From JBHENC01 sp051000345 (GTDB lineage Bacteria > Acidobacteriota > Blastocatellia > Pyrinomonadales > Pyrinomonadaceae): a DNA stretch of 51,344 bases. Each line of letters starts with the position of its first letter. Positions within the stretch are counted from its first letter, which is position 1. Below are positions 7,318-14,896 of this stretch, piece after piece. The notes beneath the pieces were generated by a model that was given only the letters and a program-made list of their open reading frames with translations, searched no databases and had not been told where the DNA came from. The position numbers were made by a program, and so were the translations under genes. Where the stretch lies: contig JBPCOJ010000120.1 of NCBI GenBank assembly GCA_051000345.1, positions 1-51,344 on the forward strand, read 5' to 3'.

Positions 7318-7860
7318 ATGGCAGCCAGATTAAAAGAGCGTTACACGAAAGAGATTGCGCCCGCGCTCTCGAAAGAGTTCGGCATCACGAATCCGATGGC
7401 GACGCCGCGCCTGCAAAAGATCGTTATCAACATGGGCATGGGCGAAGCGATTGCCAACGCGAAGATTCTCGACACTGCGGCAGATGAATTGACCGCGATC
7501 ACAGGCCAAAAGCCCGTCATCACGAAGGCGAAGAAATCAATCGCTACGTTCAAGCTGCGCGAAGGAATGCCGATTGGCACGATGGTGACGCTTCGCGGCG
7601 AACGTATGTACGAGTTTCTGGATCGCCTCGTGTCTGTAGCGCTGCCGCGCGTAAGAGATTTTCGCGGCATTTCGCCGAAGGCTTTCGACGGGCGCGGCAA
7701 TTACACGCTCGGCATCCGCGAGCAATTGATCTTCCCTGAAATTGATTTTAACAAAGTGGACAAAACGCGCGGCATGAATATTTCGATTGTCACTACCGCG
7801 AAAAACGACGAACAGGCGCGTTCGCTTCTGCGCGCGCTCGGAATGCCGTTTAGACAATAA
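7318..7860 (+). CDS. rplE: 50S ribosomal protein L5
   Basis: L5 binds 5S rRNA and bridges to the 30S head. It is 180 residues, the family norm, with RLKERYTKEIAPALSKEFG, IVINMGMGEA, GQKPVITKAKKSIATFKLREGMPIG and DFRGISPKAFDGRGNYTLGIREQLIFPEID. The 83-nt leader after rplX has no heptamer repeat; it ends with GAGAGGTGA as SD. A family A repeat follows. Confidence 0.98.
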   Translation: MAARLKERYTKEIAPALSKEFGITNPMATPRLQKIVINMGMGEAIANAKILDTAADELTAITGQKPVITKAKKSIATFKLREGMPIGTMVTLRGERMYEFLDRLVSVALPRVRDFRGISPKAFDGRGNYTLGIREQLIFPEIDFNKVDKTRGMNISIVTTAKNDEQARSLLRALGMPFRQ

Positions 7861-7863
7861 CGA

Positions 7864-7930
7864 AGATGTTAGATATTAGATGTCAGTTCTGGCTTCTAAC
7901 TAGCATCCGGCATCTATCATCTAATATCTG
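7864..7930. repeat. Heptamer inverted repeat, family A
   Basis: Left arm 7864-7885 (GATGTTA, GATATTA, GATGTCA), loop GTTCTGGCTTCTAACTAG, right arm 7901-7930 with GCATCTA, TCATCTA, ATATCTG units. It fills the rplE-rpsN gap and leaves only 7 nt before the rpsN ATG, with no SD. Confidence 0.88.
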
Positions 7931-7937
7931 AATTACT

Positions 7938-8123
7938 ATGGCAAAGAAATCATTGATTGCGAAAGCAAACCGGAAACCTAAATTTTCGTCGCGCGCCTAT
8001 TCGCGCTGCAAGCGTTGCGGGCGTCCGCGCGGATATTTGCGCAAGTTCAATTTGTGCCGCATCTGTTTCCGTGAACTCGCGTTGCAGGGACAAATTCCCG
8101 GCGTCGTGAAATCGAGTTGGTAA
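7938..8123 (+). CDS. rpsN: 30S ribosomal protein S14, zinc-binding (type Z)
   Basis: S14 of the 30S head. The 61-residue protein is the short zinc form, with CKRCGRPRGYLRKFNLCRICF supplying the CxxC...CxxC ligands (residues about 24-43) and the terminal GQIPGVVKSSW. The zinc-independent paralogue would be about 100 residues. There is no Shine-Dalgarno: the sequence between repeat arm and start is AATTACT. Hairpins of family A flank it on both sides. Confidence 0.96.
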   Translation: MAKKSLIAKANRKPKFSSRAYSRCKRCGRPRGYLRKFNLCRICFRELALQGQIPGVVKSSW

Positions 8124-8127
8124 AAAG

Positions 8128-8203
8128 CGGATGTCAGATATTAGATGCTGGATGCTAGTCTCCGGCTCTTAACTAGAATCTGACATCTGACATCTAGCAT
8201 CTG
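8128..8203. repeat. Heptamer inverted repeat, family A
   Basis: Left arm 8128-8159 (GGATGTCA, GATATTA, GATGCTG, GATGCTA), loop GTCTCCGGCTCTTAACTAG, right arm 8176-8203 (CTGACAT twice, CTAGCAT). It lies between rpsN and rpsH. The rpsH SD TTGGAG lies just outside the right arm. Confidence 0.88.
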
Positions 8204-8217
8204 TTTTGGAGTAAAGC

Positions 8218-8610
8218 ATGACTGATCCTATTGCCGATATGCTGACGCGCATTCGCAACGCCATCGCCGCGAAGCACTCGCGCGTTGATATTCCGGCCTC
8301 GAAGCTGAAATTGGAAGTCGCCCGCATTCTCAAGGAAGAGGGCTACATCAATAACTTCGTTCTGAAGGGCGAAGGCGTCAAGCGCAACATACGCATTTTT
8401 CTGCGCTACGATGCGCGCGGCACGTCTTCGATTACGCACCTCGCAAGAGTGTCGCGTCCCGGAAGGCGCGTCTATATGGGTGCTGGCGAAATCCCGCGTG
8501 TGCTCGGCGGCTACGGCATCAATATCGTTTCGACTTCGCGCGGCCTGATGAGCGGCAAAGTAGCGCGCCGCGAAAACGTCGGCGGCGAAGTGCTGGCGCA
8601 AATTTATTAA
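8218..8610 (+). CDS. rpsH: 30S ribosomal protein S8
   Basis: S8 binds the central domain of 16S rRNA and is the spc operon autorepressor in E. coli; no evidence for that here beyond gene order. The 130 residues include TDPIADMLTRIRNAIAAKHSRVDIPASKLK, SRPGRRVYMGAGEIPRVLGGYGINIVSTSRGLMSG and the terminal GGEVLAQIY. The SD is GGAG 7 nt before the ATG. Confidence 0.98.
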   Translation: MTDPIADMLTRIRNAIAAKHSRVDIPASKLKLEVARILKEEGYINNFVLKGEGVKRNIRIFLRYDARGTSSITHLARVSRPGRRVYMGAGEIPRVLGGYGINIVSTSRGLMSGKVARRENVGGEVLAQIY

Positions 8611-8612
8611 CG

Positions 8613-8680
8613 CAGATGTCAGATGTCAGATGTCAGATGTTAGTGTTCTACTAACATCTAACATCTAGTATCTAGCATCT
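8613..8680. repeat. Heptamer inverted repeat, family A, most regular copy
   Basis: The left arm 8613-8645 is a run of near-identical units (CAGATGT four times, then TAGTG). The right arm 8649-8680 is CTAACAT, CTAACAT, CTAGTAT, CTAGCAT. The loop is only a few nt and the ten pairs next to it (AGATGTTAGT/ACTAACATCT) are perfect. It lies between rpsH and rplF. Confidence 0.9.
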
Positions 8681-8700
8681 CTAACCAAGGGTTAGAACTT

Positions 8701-9261
8701 ATGTCTCGTATTGGAAAAAAAGCTATCACATTGCCGAGCGGCGTGACCGTCACGATTCGGGAGCGCGAGTTGGAAGTCAAAGGCGCGAAAGGCACTTTGA
8801 AGACGCCGATTCCCGAAGGCATTACCTTCAAACAGGAAGGCGATCAATTACAGGCCGAGCGAGCCAACGATGATCTGGCGGCGCAGCACGGATTAGCGCG
8901 CGCGCTTGCCAATAACGCTATTGTCGGCGTTACCGAAGGCTTCACGCGTCAGATGGATGTCGTCGGCGTCGGTTATAAAGCGGACGTGCAGAGCAAGAAA
9001 GTTGTTTTCTCGCTTGGCTATTCGCATCCGATTGAATTTCCGCTGCCCGATGGCATCGACGTGAAATCGGAACGCGTGCCGACGAAGGCAAGCATTCAGC
9101 AGTATCAAGTGACTTTGACGTTGACCGGCATAGACAAGCAGCGGCTCGGTCAAGTCGCCGCCGAAATGCACACGTTGCGTAAGCCAGATGCTTACAAGGG
9201 CAAGGGCGTGCGTTATGCGGATGTGCCTTTGAAGTTGAAGCCCGGCAAGACAGGCAAATAG
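8701..9261 (+). CDS. rplF: 50S ribosomal protein L6
   Basis: L6 sits near the sarcin-ricin loop and factor-binding site. It has 186 residues with the N-terminal MSRIGKKAITLPSGVTV, the middle GVTEGFTRQMDVVGVGYKADV and the C-terminal TGIDKQRLGQVAAEMHTLRKPDAYKGKGVRYADV, the L6 signature. The leader has AAGGG about 10 nt upstream as a poor SD. Confidence 0.98.
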   Translation: MSRIGKKAITLPSGVTVTIRERELEVKGAKGTLKTPIPEGITFKQEGDQLQAERANDDLAAQHGLARALANNAIVGVTEGFTRQMDVVGVGYKADVQSKKVVFSLGYSHPIEFPLPDGIDVKSERVPTKASIQQYQVTLTLTGIDKQRLGQVAAEMHTLRKPDAYKGKGVRYADVPLKLKPGKTGK

Positions 9262-9289
9262 TTTTCAATTTAAGGTTTTCAGTTATTTG
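9262..9289. repeat. Single eroded arm of family B repeat
   Basis: GTTTTCAATTTAAGGTTTTC directly after the rplF stop resembles a family B left arm, but no complementary AAAACTG arm follows within the 158-nt rplF-rplR gap. It looks like a decayed or half copy. The rest of the gap holds a short hairpin (CCCTGTG with CGCAGGG, about 9382-9402) just before the rplR SD. Confidence 0.5.
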
Positions 9290-9419
9290 TGTGGCGCTGG
9301 TGTCTGTGAAAGATGAACGCGCCTGCGACGGTCGAGCTAAGACGCGCGTGAAATTTTCATCGCAAGCGTGTTCGACCTATTCCCTGTGAAAAACGCGCAG
9401 GGGCAGGAGATAAAAAGAA

Positions 9420-9866
9420 ATGGCTATTAGAAAAAGAGCGGAAGTTCGCAACGCAGTTCACAGGCGCATACGGCGCAAAGTGCAAGGCACAACGCAACGC
9501 CCGCGCCTCGCCGTTTATCGCAGCCTTAATCATATTTACGCGCAGATTATCGACGACGAGCAGGGACGAACGCTTGCTGCGGCTTCGACAGCCGAAAAGG
9601 ATTTGCGCGGCGCGACGGGCGGCAACATCGAAGCGGCCGAGCGTGTCGGGCGTGCTATCGCCGAACGTGCTCTCGGCTTGGGCATTGAATCGGTCGTGTT
9701 TGATCGCGGCGGCTATCTTTATCATGGCCGCGTCAAAGCTTTGACGGCGGCGGCGCGCGAGGCGGGATTGAATAAAGCGGAAACAACCGCGACGCAGGAA
9801 GATCAATCAGCGGAAAACGAATCGGCGGAAAACAATCAGGAAGCGGCGGCTGGCGAAGGTGCATAA
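9420..9866 (+). CDS. rplR: 50S ribosomal protein L18, acidic C-terminal tail
   Basis: L18 binds 5S rRNA together with L5. Residues 1-119 are a full L18 (VHRRIRRKVQGTTQRPRLAVYRSLNHIYAQIIDD and VVFDRGGYLYHGRVKALTAAAREAGL). The last ~29 residues are a Glu/Ala/Asn/Gln-rich acidic tail beyond the normal C-terminus, which usually ends near EAGL(K)F. Its SD is GGAGAT, and rpsE begins 9 nt after its stop. Confidence 0.96.
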   Translation: MAIRKRAEVRNAVHRRIRRKVQGTTQRPRLAVYRSLNHIYAQIIDDEQGRTLAAASTAEKDLRGATGGNIEAAERVGRAIAERALGLGIESVVFDRGGYLYHGRVKALTAAAREAGLNKAETTATQEDQSAENESAENNQEAAAGEGA

Positions 9867-9875
9867 CAAATAGTA

Positions 9876-10382
9876 ATGAGACAACCTAGACAAAGAATTA
9901 CGGCGCAGGGACTTGATCTCAAGGATCAGGTTATCTCCATCAATCGCGTGACCAAAGTGGTTAAGGGCGGTAAAAATATGTCGTTTGCGGCGCTCGTCGT
10001 GATCGGCGACGAATCCGGCCACGTCGGATTCGGCACAGGCAAAGCACGCGAAGTACCGCTCGCCATTAAAAAAGGCATCGAGGCGGCGAAGAAGAATCTA
10101 ATCCGCGTGCCGCTCATCAAAAACACTTTGCCGCATGAATTAATCGGCAAGTTCGGCGCAGGCCGCGTGTTGATGAAGCCCGCTTCGGAAGGCACGGGCG
10201 TTATCGCCGGTGGCGCTGTGCGCGCTGTGATGCAGGCCGTCGGCGTTCACGATGTGCGCACGAAGGTTTTAGGTTCTGCCAATCCGCACAACGTTGTGCG
10301 CGCGACCTTCGACGGTCTTTTGAGAATGAAAGACCCTATGGAAGTGGCGCGTCTGCGCGGCAAGCAGGTAGAGGAGTTATAA
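9876..10382 (+). CDS. rpsE: 30S ribosomal protein S5
   Basis: S5 shapes decoding accuracy and the mRNA entry channel. The 168 residues contain the dsRNA-binding-like N-domain (LKDQVISINRVTKVVKGGKNMSFAALVVIGD) and the C-domain with GAGRVLMKPASEGTGVIAGGAVRAVMQAVGVHDVRTKVLGSANPHNVVRAT. The N-terminus is short (about 10 residues before the domain). It is coupled to rpmD, which starts 3 nt after its stop. Confidence 0.98.
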   Translation: MRQPRQRITAQGLDLKDQVISINRVTKVVKGGKNMSFAALVVIGDESGHVGFGTGKAREVPLAIKKGIEAAKKNLIRVPLIKNTLPHELIGKFGAGRVLMKPASEGTGVIAGGAVRAVMQAVGVHDVRTKVLGSANPHNVVRATFDGLLRMKDPMEVARLRGKQVEEL

Positions 10383-10385
10383 GCG

Positions 10386-10682
10386 ATGAGTATTTTAGAT
10401 AAAGTCACGGAGGCGGTTTCCGACACGCTTGCCAAAGCAGCGGACGTTTTGGGCATCGGGGAAGAAGCGCAAGGCGAGAAAAAGCCTGCGACGAACAACG
10501 GCACTGGCGGCACGATTCGCATACAGTATTACAGAAGCTTTATCGCCACGCCGAAGACGCATAAGCAAATCGTGCGCAGCGTCGGATTGACGAAATTGAA
10601 TCAAATCGTCGAGCGCCCGGACACACATGCGATGCGCGGCTTTGTGAAGAAAGTGCCGCATCTTTTGCGGCTTGTAGAATAG
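10386..10682 (+). CDS. rpmD: 50S ribosomal protein L30, with N-terminal extension
   Basis: The L30 core is residues about 43-98: IRIQYYRSFIATPKTHKQIV, then GLTKLNQIVERPDTHAMRGFVKKVPHLLRLVE. A normal L30 begins at the first beta strand, but here about 42 extra residues precede it (a short helical ILDKVTEAVSDTLAKAADVLG stretch, then a Lys/Asn/Gly linker). No Met exists at the core boundary, so the extension must be translated. GAGGAG in the rpsE 3' end supplies the SD. The core is certain; the role of the extension is unknown. Confidence 0.95.
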   Translation: MSILDKVTEAVSDTLAKAADVLGIGEEAQGEKKPATNNGTGGTIRIQYYRSFIATPKTHKQIVRSVGLTKLNQIVERPDTHAMRGFVKKVPHLLRLVE

Positions 10683-10691
10683 AGGAACATC

Positions 10692-11180
10692 ATGGCACTC
10701 GGTCTTAACAATCTGCGTGCGCCGAAGGGTGCGACGCACAAAAAGAAACGCATCGGGCGCGGCCCCGGTTCAGGCACGGGCAAGACGGCAGGGCGCGGCG
10801 AAAAGGGACAAAAATCCCGATCCGGTTATTCGGCGAAGATCGGCTTCGAGGGCGGACAGATGCCGCTGCATCGCCGTCTTCCGAAACGCGGCTTTACCAA
10901 CATCTTCAAAAAAGAATGGATCGAAGTCAGCCTCTCGGCGCTCGAAAGAAGTTTCGGCGCAAACGAGGAAGTGACGCCGGAATTGCTGCACGAACGCGGC
11001 TTGATTAAGAAGGCCAAGCGCGACGTGGTGGTTTTAGGCACAGGCGAAATTTCCAAGGCCTTGCGTATCTCTGCGCACCGTTTCACCAAGAGCGCACGCG
11101 AAAAAATCGAGCAGGCGGGCGGCGCCGTGACTTTGATTACGCGCGGAAATTCGCAAGCCGATCAAGCGCCGCAAGCCTAA
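10692..11180 (+). CDS. rplO: 50S ribosomal protein L15
   Basis: L15 is a late 50S assembly protein. Its 162 residues show the Gly/Lys/Arg-rich N-terminus LNNLRAPKGATHKKKRIGRGPGSGTGKTAGRGEKGQKSRSG and GFEGGQMPLHRRLPKRGF, and the C-terminal globular part ending in GGAVTLITRG. The SD is GAGGAAC. A 230-nt gap separates it from secY, unlike the short junction in most bacteria. Confidence 0.97.
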   Translation: MALGLNNLRAPKGATHKKKRIGRGPGSGTGKTAGRGEKGQKSRSGYSAKIGFEGGQMPLHRRLPKRGFTNIFKKEWIEVSLSALERSFGANEEVTPELLHERGLIKKAKRDVVVLGTGEISKALRISAHRFTKSAREKIEQAGGAVTLITRGNSQADQAPQA

Positions 11181-11410
11181 TCTTGACGGCTTGAAACGGC
11201 TCGCCGATGTGTCGCGTAAAGTCACGAAAATATCGTATCCGATAAGCCACTGAAGCTTGCGCGTGCGTATAACCGAAACGTTATTCGCAAGTCGTGACGA
11301 ACGCTTCGGTGGTTTCGTTTCAGACGGCTTGCGCCGCGCGCGTGGCAGGGGCGATAATCAATTCTGAATTTTTCAAGAGAAACTGAATAAAGCGTGAGGC
11401 GCTGCTGATT
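11181..11410. other. rplO-secY leader, 230 nt, possibly structured
   Basis: There is no coding sequence or heptamer repeat here. A segment ACCGAA (near 11270) can pair with TTCGGT (near 11305), while the overlapping GAAACG could instead pair with CGTTTC (near 11316), so two alternative hairpins are possible. TTGCGC (11329) and GATAAT (11353) are spaced 18 nt and could be a weak promoter for secY. None of this is strong. Confidence 0.3.
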
Positions 11411-12829
11411 ATGGAAAAGTTTTTCGCCGCTGTTCGCAATATGTTCAATGTGCCGGACTTGCGTCGGCGCATATTTTTTACGCTCGGCCTGCTGGCTGTT
11501 TATCGACTCGGCGCGCACGTTACTGCGCCCGGCATTAATAAAGCGCGGCTCGAAGCCGTCTGGCGCGACGTCGGCAGCACTTTGCTCGGCGTGCTAGACC
11601 TTTTCTCCGGCGGCAACTTTCGCACAATCTCCGTATTCGCGCTCGGCGTCACGCCCTACATTACCGCTTCGATTATTCTGCAATTGATGGCTGTCGTTTC
11701 GCCGCAACTGAAAAAGTTGCAGGAAGAAGGCGAAATGGGACGGCAGAAGATCAATCAGTGGACACGCTATCTGACGGTTGCGCTGTGCAGCGTGCAGACT
11801 TCATTCGTCGCCTTGTGGTTGCAGCGAAACGGCGTCATCGCTCCGACAACGAGTTCACTGCTGACGATTGTTTTGACGTTGACGACAGGCACGATTTTCG
11901 TGATGTGGCTCGGCGAGCAGATTACGGAGCGCGGCGTCGGCAACGGAATTTCGCTATTGATTTTTGCGGGCATCATTATCGGTTTGCCGCGCGGCGTGCA
12001 GCAGGTATTCGAGCGCGTGCGCGGCGGCGATCCGCTCGCAAGCATCGGTGTCATTGCGCTCATCGCGGTGCTCATTGCGCTGATCGCATTTATCGTTTTC
12101 GTCGAAGCAGCACGGCGCAAGCTTGCCATAACTTATGCGAAGCGCCACGTCGGACGCCAACTCGTCGGCGGACAGCAAACGACGATGCCGCTCAAAGTCA
12201 ATATGGGCGGCGTGATTCCCGTGATTTTCGCTTCGTCCATGCTCGCCGTGCCGCAAACCTTGCTCTCTGCGTTTCCCGCCGACCCGAATAATCCGGCTGC
12301 CTTCTGGAGCCGCGTGCATAGTTTCTTTCAACAGTTTCACGGCGGCGATCCGTACTACGAATTGATTTTCGTGTCGCTCATTATCTTCTTCACCTTCTTT
12401 TACGTGTCCATCGTTTTCAATGTCGAAGAAGTAGCAGACAACTTGCGCAAGCACGGCGGGTTTATGCCCGGCATCAGACCCGGAAAAGCGACTGCGGAGT
12501 TTCTGAACACGGTGCTGACGCGCCTGACCTTCGTCGGCGCAATTTATCTCGCGTTGATCGCGTTCTTGCCGCAGATTATGCTGAACGGTTTTCGCGTCGG
12601 GCGGTTTCCATTCATAGGGCAAACGCTCGATGCCTTTTTCAGTTCGACGCCCGGCCTTTCGTGGATACCGACGGGCATGGGTTATCAATTTTACTTTGGT
12701 GGCACATCGCTTTTGATTATCGTCGGCGTCGCCATGGACACCGTCGCGCAAATCGAAGCGCAACTCGTGATGCGCAATTACGAAGGCTTCCTAGGCGGCG
12801 GCGGACGATTGCGTGGACGCAGAGCGTAA
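11411..12829 (+). CDS. secY: Preprotein translocase subunit SecY
   Basis: SecY is the channel of the Sec translocon in the inner membrane. The 472 residues carry ten hydrophobic segments. Family marks are LGVTPYITASIILQLM, the MGRQKINQWTRYLT loop, NGISLLIFAGI, KVNMGGVIPVIFASS and GGFMPGIRPGKATAEFL, plus the C-terminal TVAQIEAQLVMRNYEGFL cytosolic tail typical of SecY. It is slightly longer than the usual 430-445. It stands between rplO and adk in the standard order. Confidence 0.98.
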   Translation: MEKFFAAVRNMFNVPDLRRRIFFTLGLLAVYRLGAHVTAPGINKARLEAVWRDVGSTLLGVLDLFSGGNFRTISVFALGVTPYITASIILQLMAVVSPQLKKLQEEGEMGRQKINQWTRYLTVALCSVQTSFVALWLQRNGVIAPTTSSLLTIVLTLTTGTIFVMWLGEQITERGVGNGISLLIFAGIIIGLPRGVQQVFERVRGGDPLASIGVIALIAVLIALIAFIVFVEAARRKLAITYAKRHVGRQLVGGQQTTMPLKVNMGGVIPVIFASSMLAVPQTLLSAFPADPNNPAAFWSRVHSFFQQFHGGDPYYELIFVSLIIFFTFFYVSIVFNVEEVADNLRKHGGFMPGIRPGKATAEFLNTVLTRLTFVGAIYLALIAFLPQIMLNGFRVGRFPFIGQTLDAFFSSTPGLSWIPTGMGYQFYFGGTSLLIIVGVAMDTVAQIEAQLVMRNYEGFLGGGGRLRGRRA

Positions 12830-12833
12830 ATAC

Positions 12834-12917
12834 GGATGTCAGATATTAGATGTCAGATGTTGGTGAAGATAAACTGATTTCCGTCCACTAATATCCAGCA
12901 TCTAACATCTAGTATCT
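12834..12917. repeat. Heptamer inverted repeat, family A
   Basis: Left arm 12834-12863 (GGATGTCA, GATATTA, GATGTCA, GATGTTG), loop GAAGATAAACTGATTTCC, right arm 12886-12917 (CTAATAT, CCAGCAT, CTAACAT, CTAGTAT). It lies between secY and adk and leaves 6 nt before the adk start. The loop groups with that at 6433. Confidence 0.87.
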
Positions 12918-12922
12918 CGCTT

Positions 12923-13576
12923 ATGTCTAAGATTATTGTCTTAATGGGCGCGCCGGGCGCGGGTAAGGGAACGCAGGCGCGTCTCCTTGAAGAACGCACG
13001 GGGCTGCCGCAGATTTCGACGGGCGACATGTTTCGCGCGTTGAAGGAAGAACAGACCCAGTTGGCAGAAGAAGTGCGCGGCATCATGGAAGCCGGAAAGC
13101 TTGTGCCGGATGAGGTGACGATTCGCGTCGTGCGCGAGCGCACAGGGCGCAGCGATTGTCAGAACGGTTACATTCTGGACGGCTTCCCGCGCACTCCGGC
13201 GCAGGCCGCGATGCTGGAAAAATTAGCCGTCGAGCAAGGCAAGGGGATTCAAGCGATTTTAGTAGATGTGCCTCTTGAACTATTGGAGCAGCGCATGGTC
13301 GGGCGGCGCAATTGCCCTGTCTGCGGCGAAATTTATAATATTTATTTCAAGCTGCCGAAGTCGGACAATGTTTGCGATCTGCACACGGACGCCCAACTAG
13401 AGCACCGCGCCGACGACAACCCCGAAACAGTAAAGGCGCGCCTTGCTACTTACGAGAATCAAACGCGCCCGTTACTCGATTATTATCAATCGGCAAATCT
13501 TCTGCACCGCGTTGACGGCACGCGCGAAACGGAAGCCGTCTATGCGGACATCGAAAAGCTATTGAACGACAATTAG
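12923..13576 (+). CDS. adk: Adenylate kinase
   Basis: Adenylate kinase interconverts ATP + AMP and 2 ADP in the cytoplasm. The 217-residue long-LID form shows the P-loop GAPGAGKGTQ (residues 8-17), QISTGDMFR, GYILDGFPRT and the LID with CPVCGEIYNIYF and a later CDL, resembling the zinc-binding Cys set of Gram-positive-type enzymes, then RLATYENQTRPL. No SD precedes the ATG (CTCGCTT). It follows secY in the usual order. Confidence 0.97.
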   Translation: MSKIIVLMGAPGAGKGTQARLLEERTGLPQISTGDMFRALKEEQTQLAEEVRGIMEAGKLVPDEVTIRVVRERTGRSDCQNGYILDGFPRTPAQAAMLEKLAVEQGKGIQAILVDVPLELLEQRMVGRRNCPVCGEIYNIYFKLPKSDNVCDLHTDAQLEHRADDNPETVKARLATYENQTRPLLDYYQSANLLHRVDGTRETEAVYADIEKLLNDN

Positions 13577-13648
13577 TGAATACCAAACAATTGTTGCGCC
13601 GAAGCCAATAATCTATTCGCCGCTTAAGATTAGCCGTTTACCCATCGT

Positions 13649-14434
13649 ATGATTATCGGAAAGTCGAAAAAAGAGTTGGAGAAGATGCGCCTCTCCGGGC
13701 AGCTCGTCGGACAAGTTCTGCGTGAAGTGCGGCGAATGATTGCGCCCGGCGTAACAACGCTTGAAATCGACACGATGGTAGAGCGCATGATCCGCGATGC
13801 GGGCGCAACGCCGACCTTCAAGGGCTATCACGGCTTTCCGTTTTCGATCTGCGCGTCCGTCAACGAACAAGTCGTGCATGGCTTTCCTTCAAGGCGCGAA
13901 TTACAGGACGGCGATGTTTTCTCGGTTGACTGCGGCGTGACCCTCAACGGTTTCGTCGGCGATTCGGCGATTACGGTTGCTGTCGGGCGCATCCCGGATG
14001 AATGGTCGAAGTTGATTCGCGTGGCGGAAGAATGCCTCGAACTCGCTATCGAGCAATGTCGCGTAGGCAAGCATGTCGGCGACATCGGCTGGGCTGTGCA
14101 AAGCCACGCCGAAGCGCACGGCTACGGCGTCGTGCGCGAATATGTCGGGCATGGCGTCGGGCGCAAGATGCACGAAGACCCGCAGATTCCCAACTACGGT
14201 TCGCCGGGCAAGGGCGCGAAAATCAAAGCCGGGTATGTTTTCGCCGTTGAGCCGATGCTCAACCTAGGCACACACCACACGAAGTCTCTCTCGGACGGCT
14301 GGACGGTGGTGACGCTGGACGGGCAGCCGAGCGTGCATGTCGAGCATACCGTTGCGATCACGGAAGACGGCCCGGAAGTTTTAACGCGCGTCGGGCAGAG
14401 AGCGCTGCAACCGGCGGAACTCGTCGGCGCATGA
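13649..14434 (+). CDS. map: Methionine aminopeptidase type I
   Basis: This enzyme removes the initiator methionine from nascent proteins. It has 261 residues. The pita-bread fold is visible with metal ligands in VFSVDCGVTLNGFVGDSAIT (two Asp), EYVGHGVGRKMHEDP (His), AVEPMLNLG (Glu) and VEHTVAIT (Glu). CASVNEQVVHGFP contains the substrate-binding His. There is no clear SD upstream. It lies after adk as is usual, but infA, which should come next, is not intact. Confidence 0.97.
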   Translation: MIIGKSKKELEKMRLSGQLVGQVLREVRRMIAPGVTTLEIDTMVERMIRDAGATPTFKGYHGFPFSICASVNEQVVHGFPSRRELQDGDVFSVDCGVTLNGFVGDSAITVAVGRIPDEWSKLIRVAEECLELAIEQCRVGKHVGDIGWAVQSHAEAHGYGVVREYVGHGVGRKMHEDPQIPNYGSPGKGAKIKAGYVFAVEPMLNLGTHHTKSLSDGWTVVTLDGQPSVHVEHTVAITEDGPEVLTRVGQRALQPAELVGA

Positions 14435-14470
14435 ATTTTCAGCGGAAGCTCCTGTATGCCCGTCCTGCTC

Positions 14471-14500
14471 TTGGAAAAGAATCAATAGTTGTGTTATGAT
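14471..14500 (+). promoter_or_regulatory. Candidate sigma-70-type promoter for the alpha operon
   Basis: TTGGAA (14471-14476) and TATGAT (14495-14500) are spaced by 18 nt, upstream of the infA-like remnant, rpmJ and the S13-S11-S4-alpha genes. It would give a leader of about 145 nt for rpmJ. Assigned from the sequence alone. Confidence 0.45.
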
Positions 14501-14544
14501 TCGCAGTTTGCCGAAGCTATCAAAATATTCTGCTAGTAGAGAGT

Positions 14545-14631
14545 ATAGCGAAGGAAGAAGCGGTTGAAGTAATGGCGAAAGTCATTTTACTTATCGCTGC
14601 CAGTAAATTGTTTCGACAAAACGGCGATTGA
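14545..14631 (+). pseudogene. infA: Possible degenerate infA (translation initiation factor IF-1)
   Basis: In the slot where infA normally sits, between map and rpmJ, a short frame reads (I)AKEEAVEV followed by MAKV. The first eight residues match the IF-1 N-terminus (family MAKEEAIEVEGTV). The expected initiator is ATA here, not ATG, and the frame stops after 28 residues, whereas IF-1 needs about 72. In the next frame an LPVNCF stretch faintly recalls IF-1 LPNAMF, which could mean a frameshift plus decay. It could also be a short unrelated peptide. A working infA would then have to be elsewhere in the genome. Confidence 0.35.
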
Positions 14632-14652
14632 ACAGCAGCAAGCGAGGGCGAC

Positions 14653-14766
14653 ATGAAAGTACGTGCTTCAGTAAAAAAGATGTGTGATAACTGCAAAGTC
14701 ATTCACCGCAAAGGCGTGGTGAGAGTCATTTGCACTAACCCGAAACATAAACAGCGACAGGGATAA
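14653..14766 (+). CDS. rpmJ: 50S ribosomal protein L36, zinc-binding
   Basis: L36 is the smallest 50S protein. The 37-codon frame reads MKVRASVKKMCDNCKVIH, then RKGVVRVICTNPKHKQRQG, and ends with TAA. The Cys11, Cys14, Cys27 and His32 ligands of the C+ zinc-ribbon are all present, so this is the zinc-dependent form. SD-like GCGAGGGC lies just upstream. The gene is very short and easily missed. Confidence 0.97.
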   Translation: MKVRASVKKMCDNCKVIHRKGVVRVICTNPKHKQRQG

Positions 14767-14872
14767 ACGATTTGCGAATTTGCGATTTGCGATTTGCGAT
14801 TGAAAGCAGCGGTCAGTTGATGGTTGATATTCAGCCTCATGCAATCGAAATCGGCATTCTGAATTCTAAAAT
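14767..14872. repeat. Heptamer repeat, family C (TTGCGAT type)
   Basis: The left arm 14768-14802 has TTGCGAT units in tandem (one unit is 8 nt). The right side around 14847-14872 (AATCGAAATCGGCATTCTG) is only partly complementary. It fills the rpmJ-rpsM gap. Confidence 0.75.
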
Positions 14873-14896
14873 TGTGGAGAGAGTGGAGAGAAGGAA

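Noticed and set aside
8613..8680. Tandem heptamers could suggest a CRISPR array
   Set aside because: There are no unique spacers of 25-40 nt between repeats; the units are 7 nt and directly tandem, forming inverted arms.
11954..12763. Long antisense ORF (269 codons) across secY
   Set aside because: It is a shadow of the GC-rich secY frame, with His/Arg/Glu-rich nonsense composition and no family resemblance.
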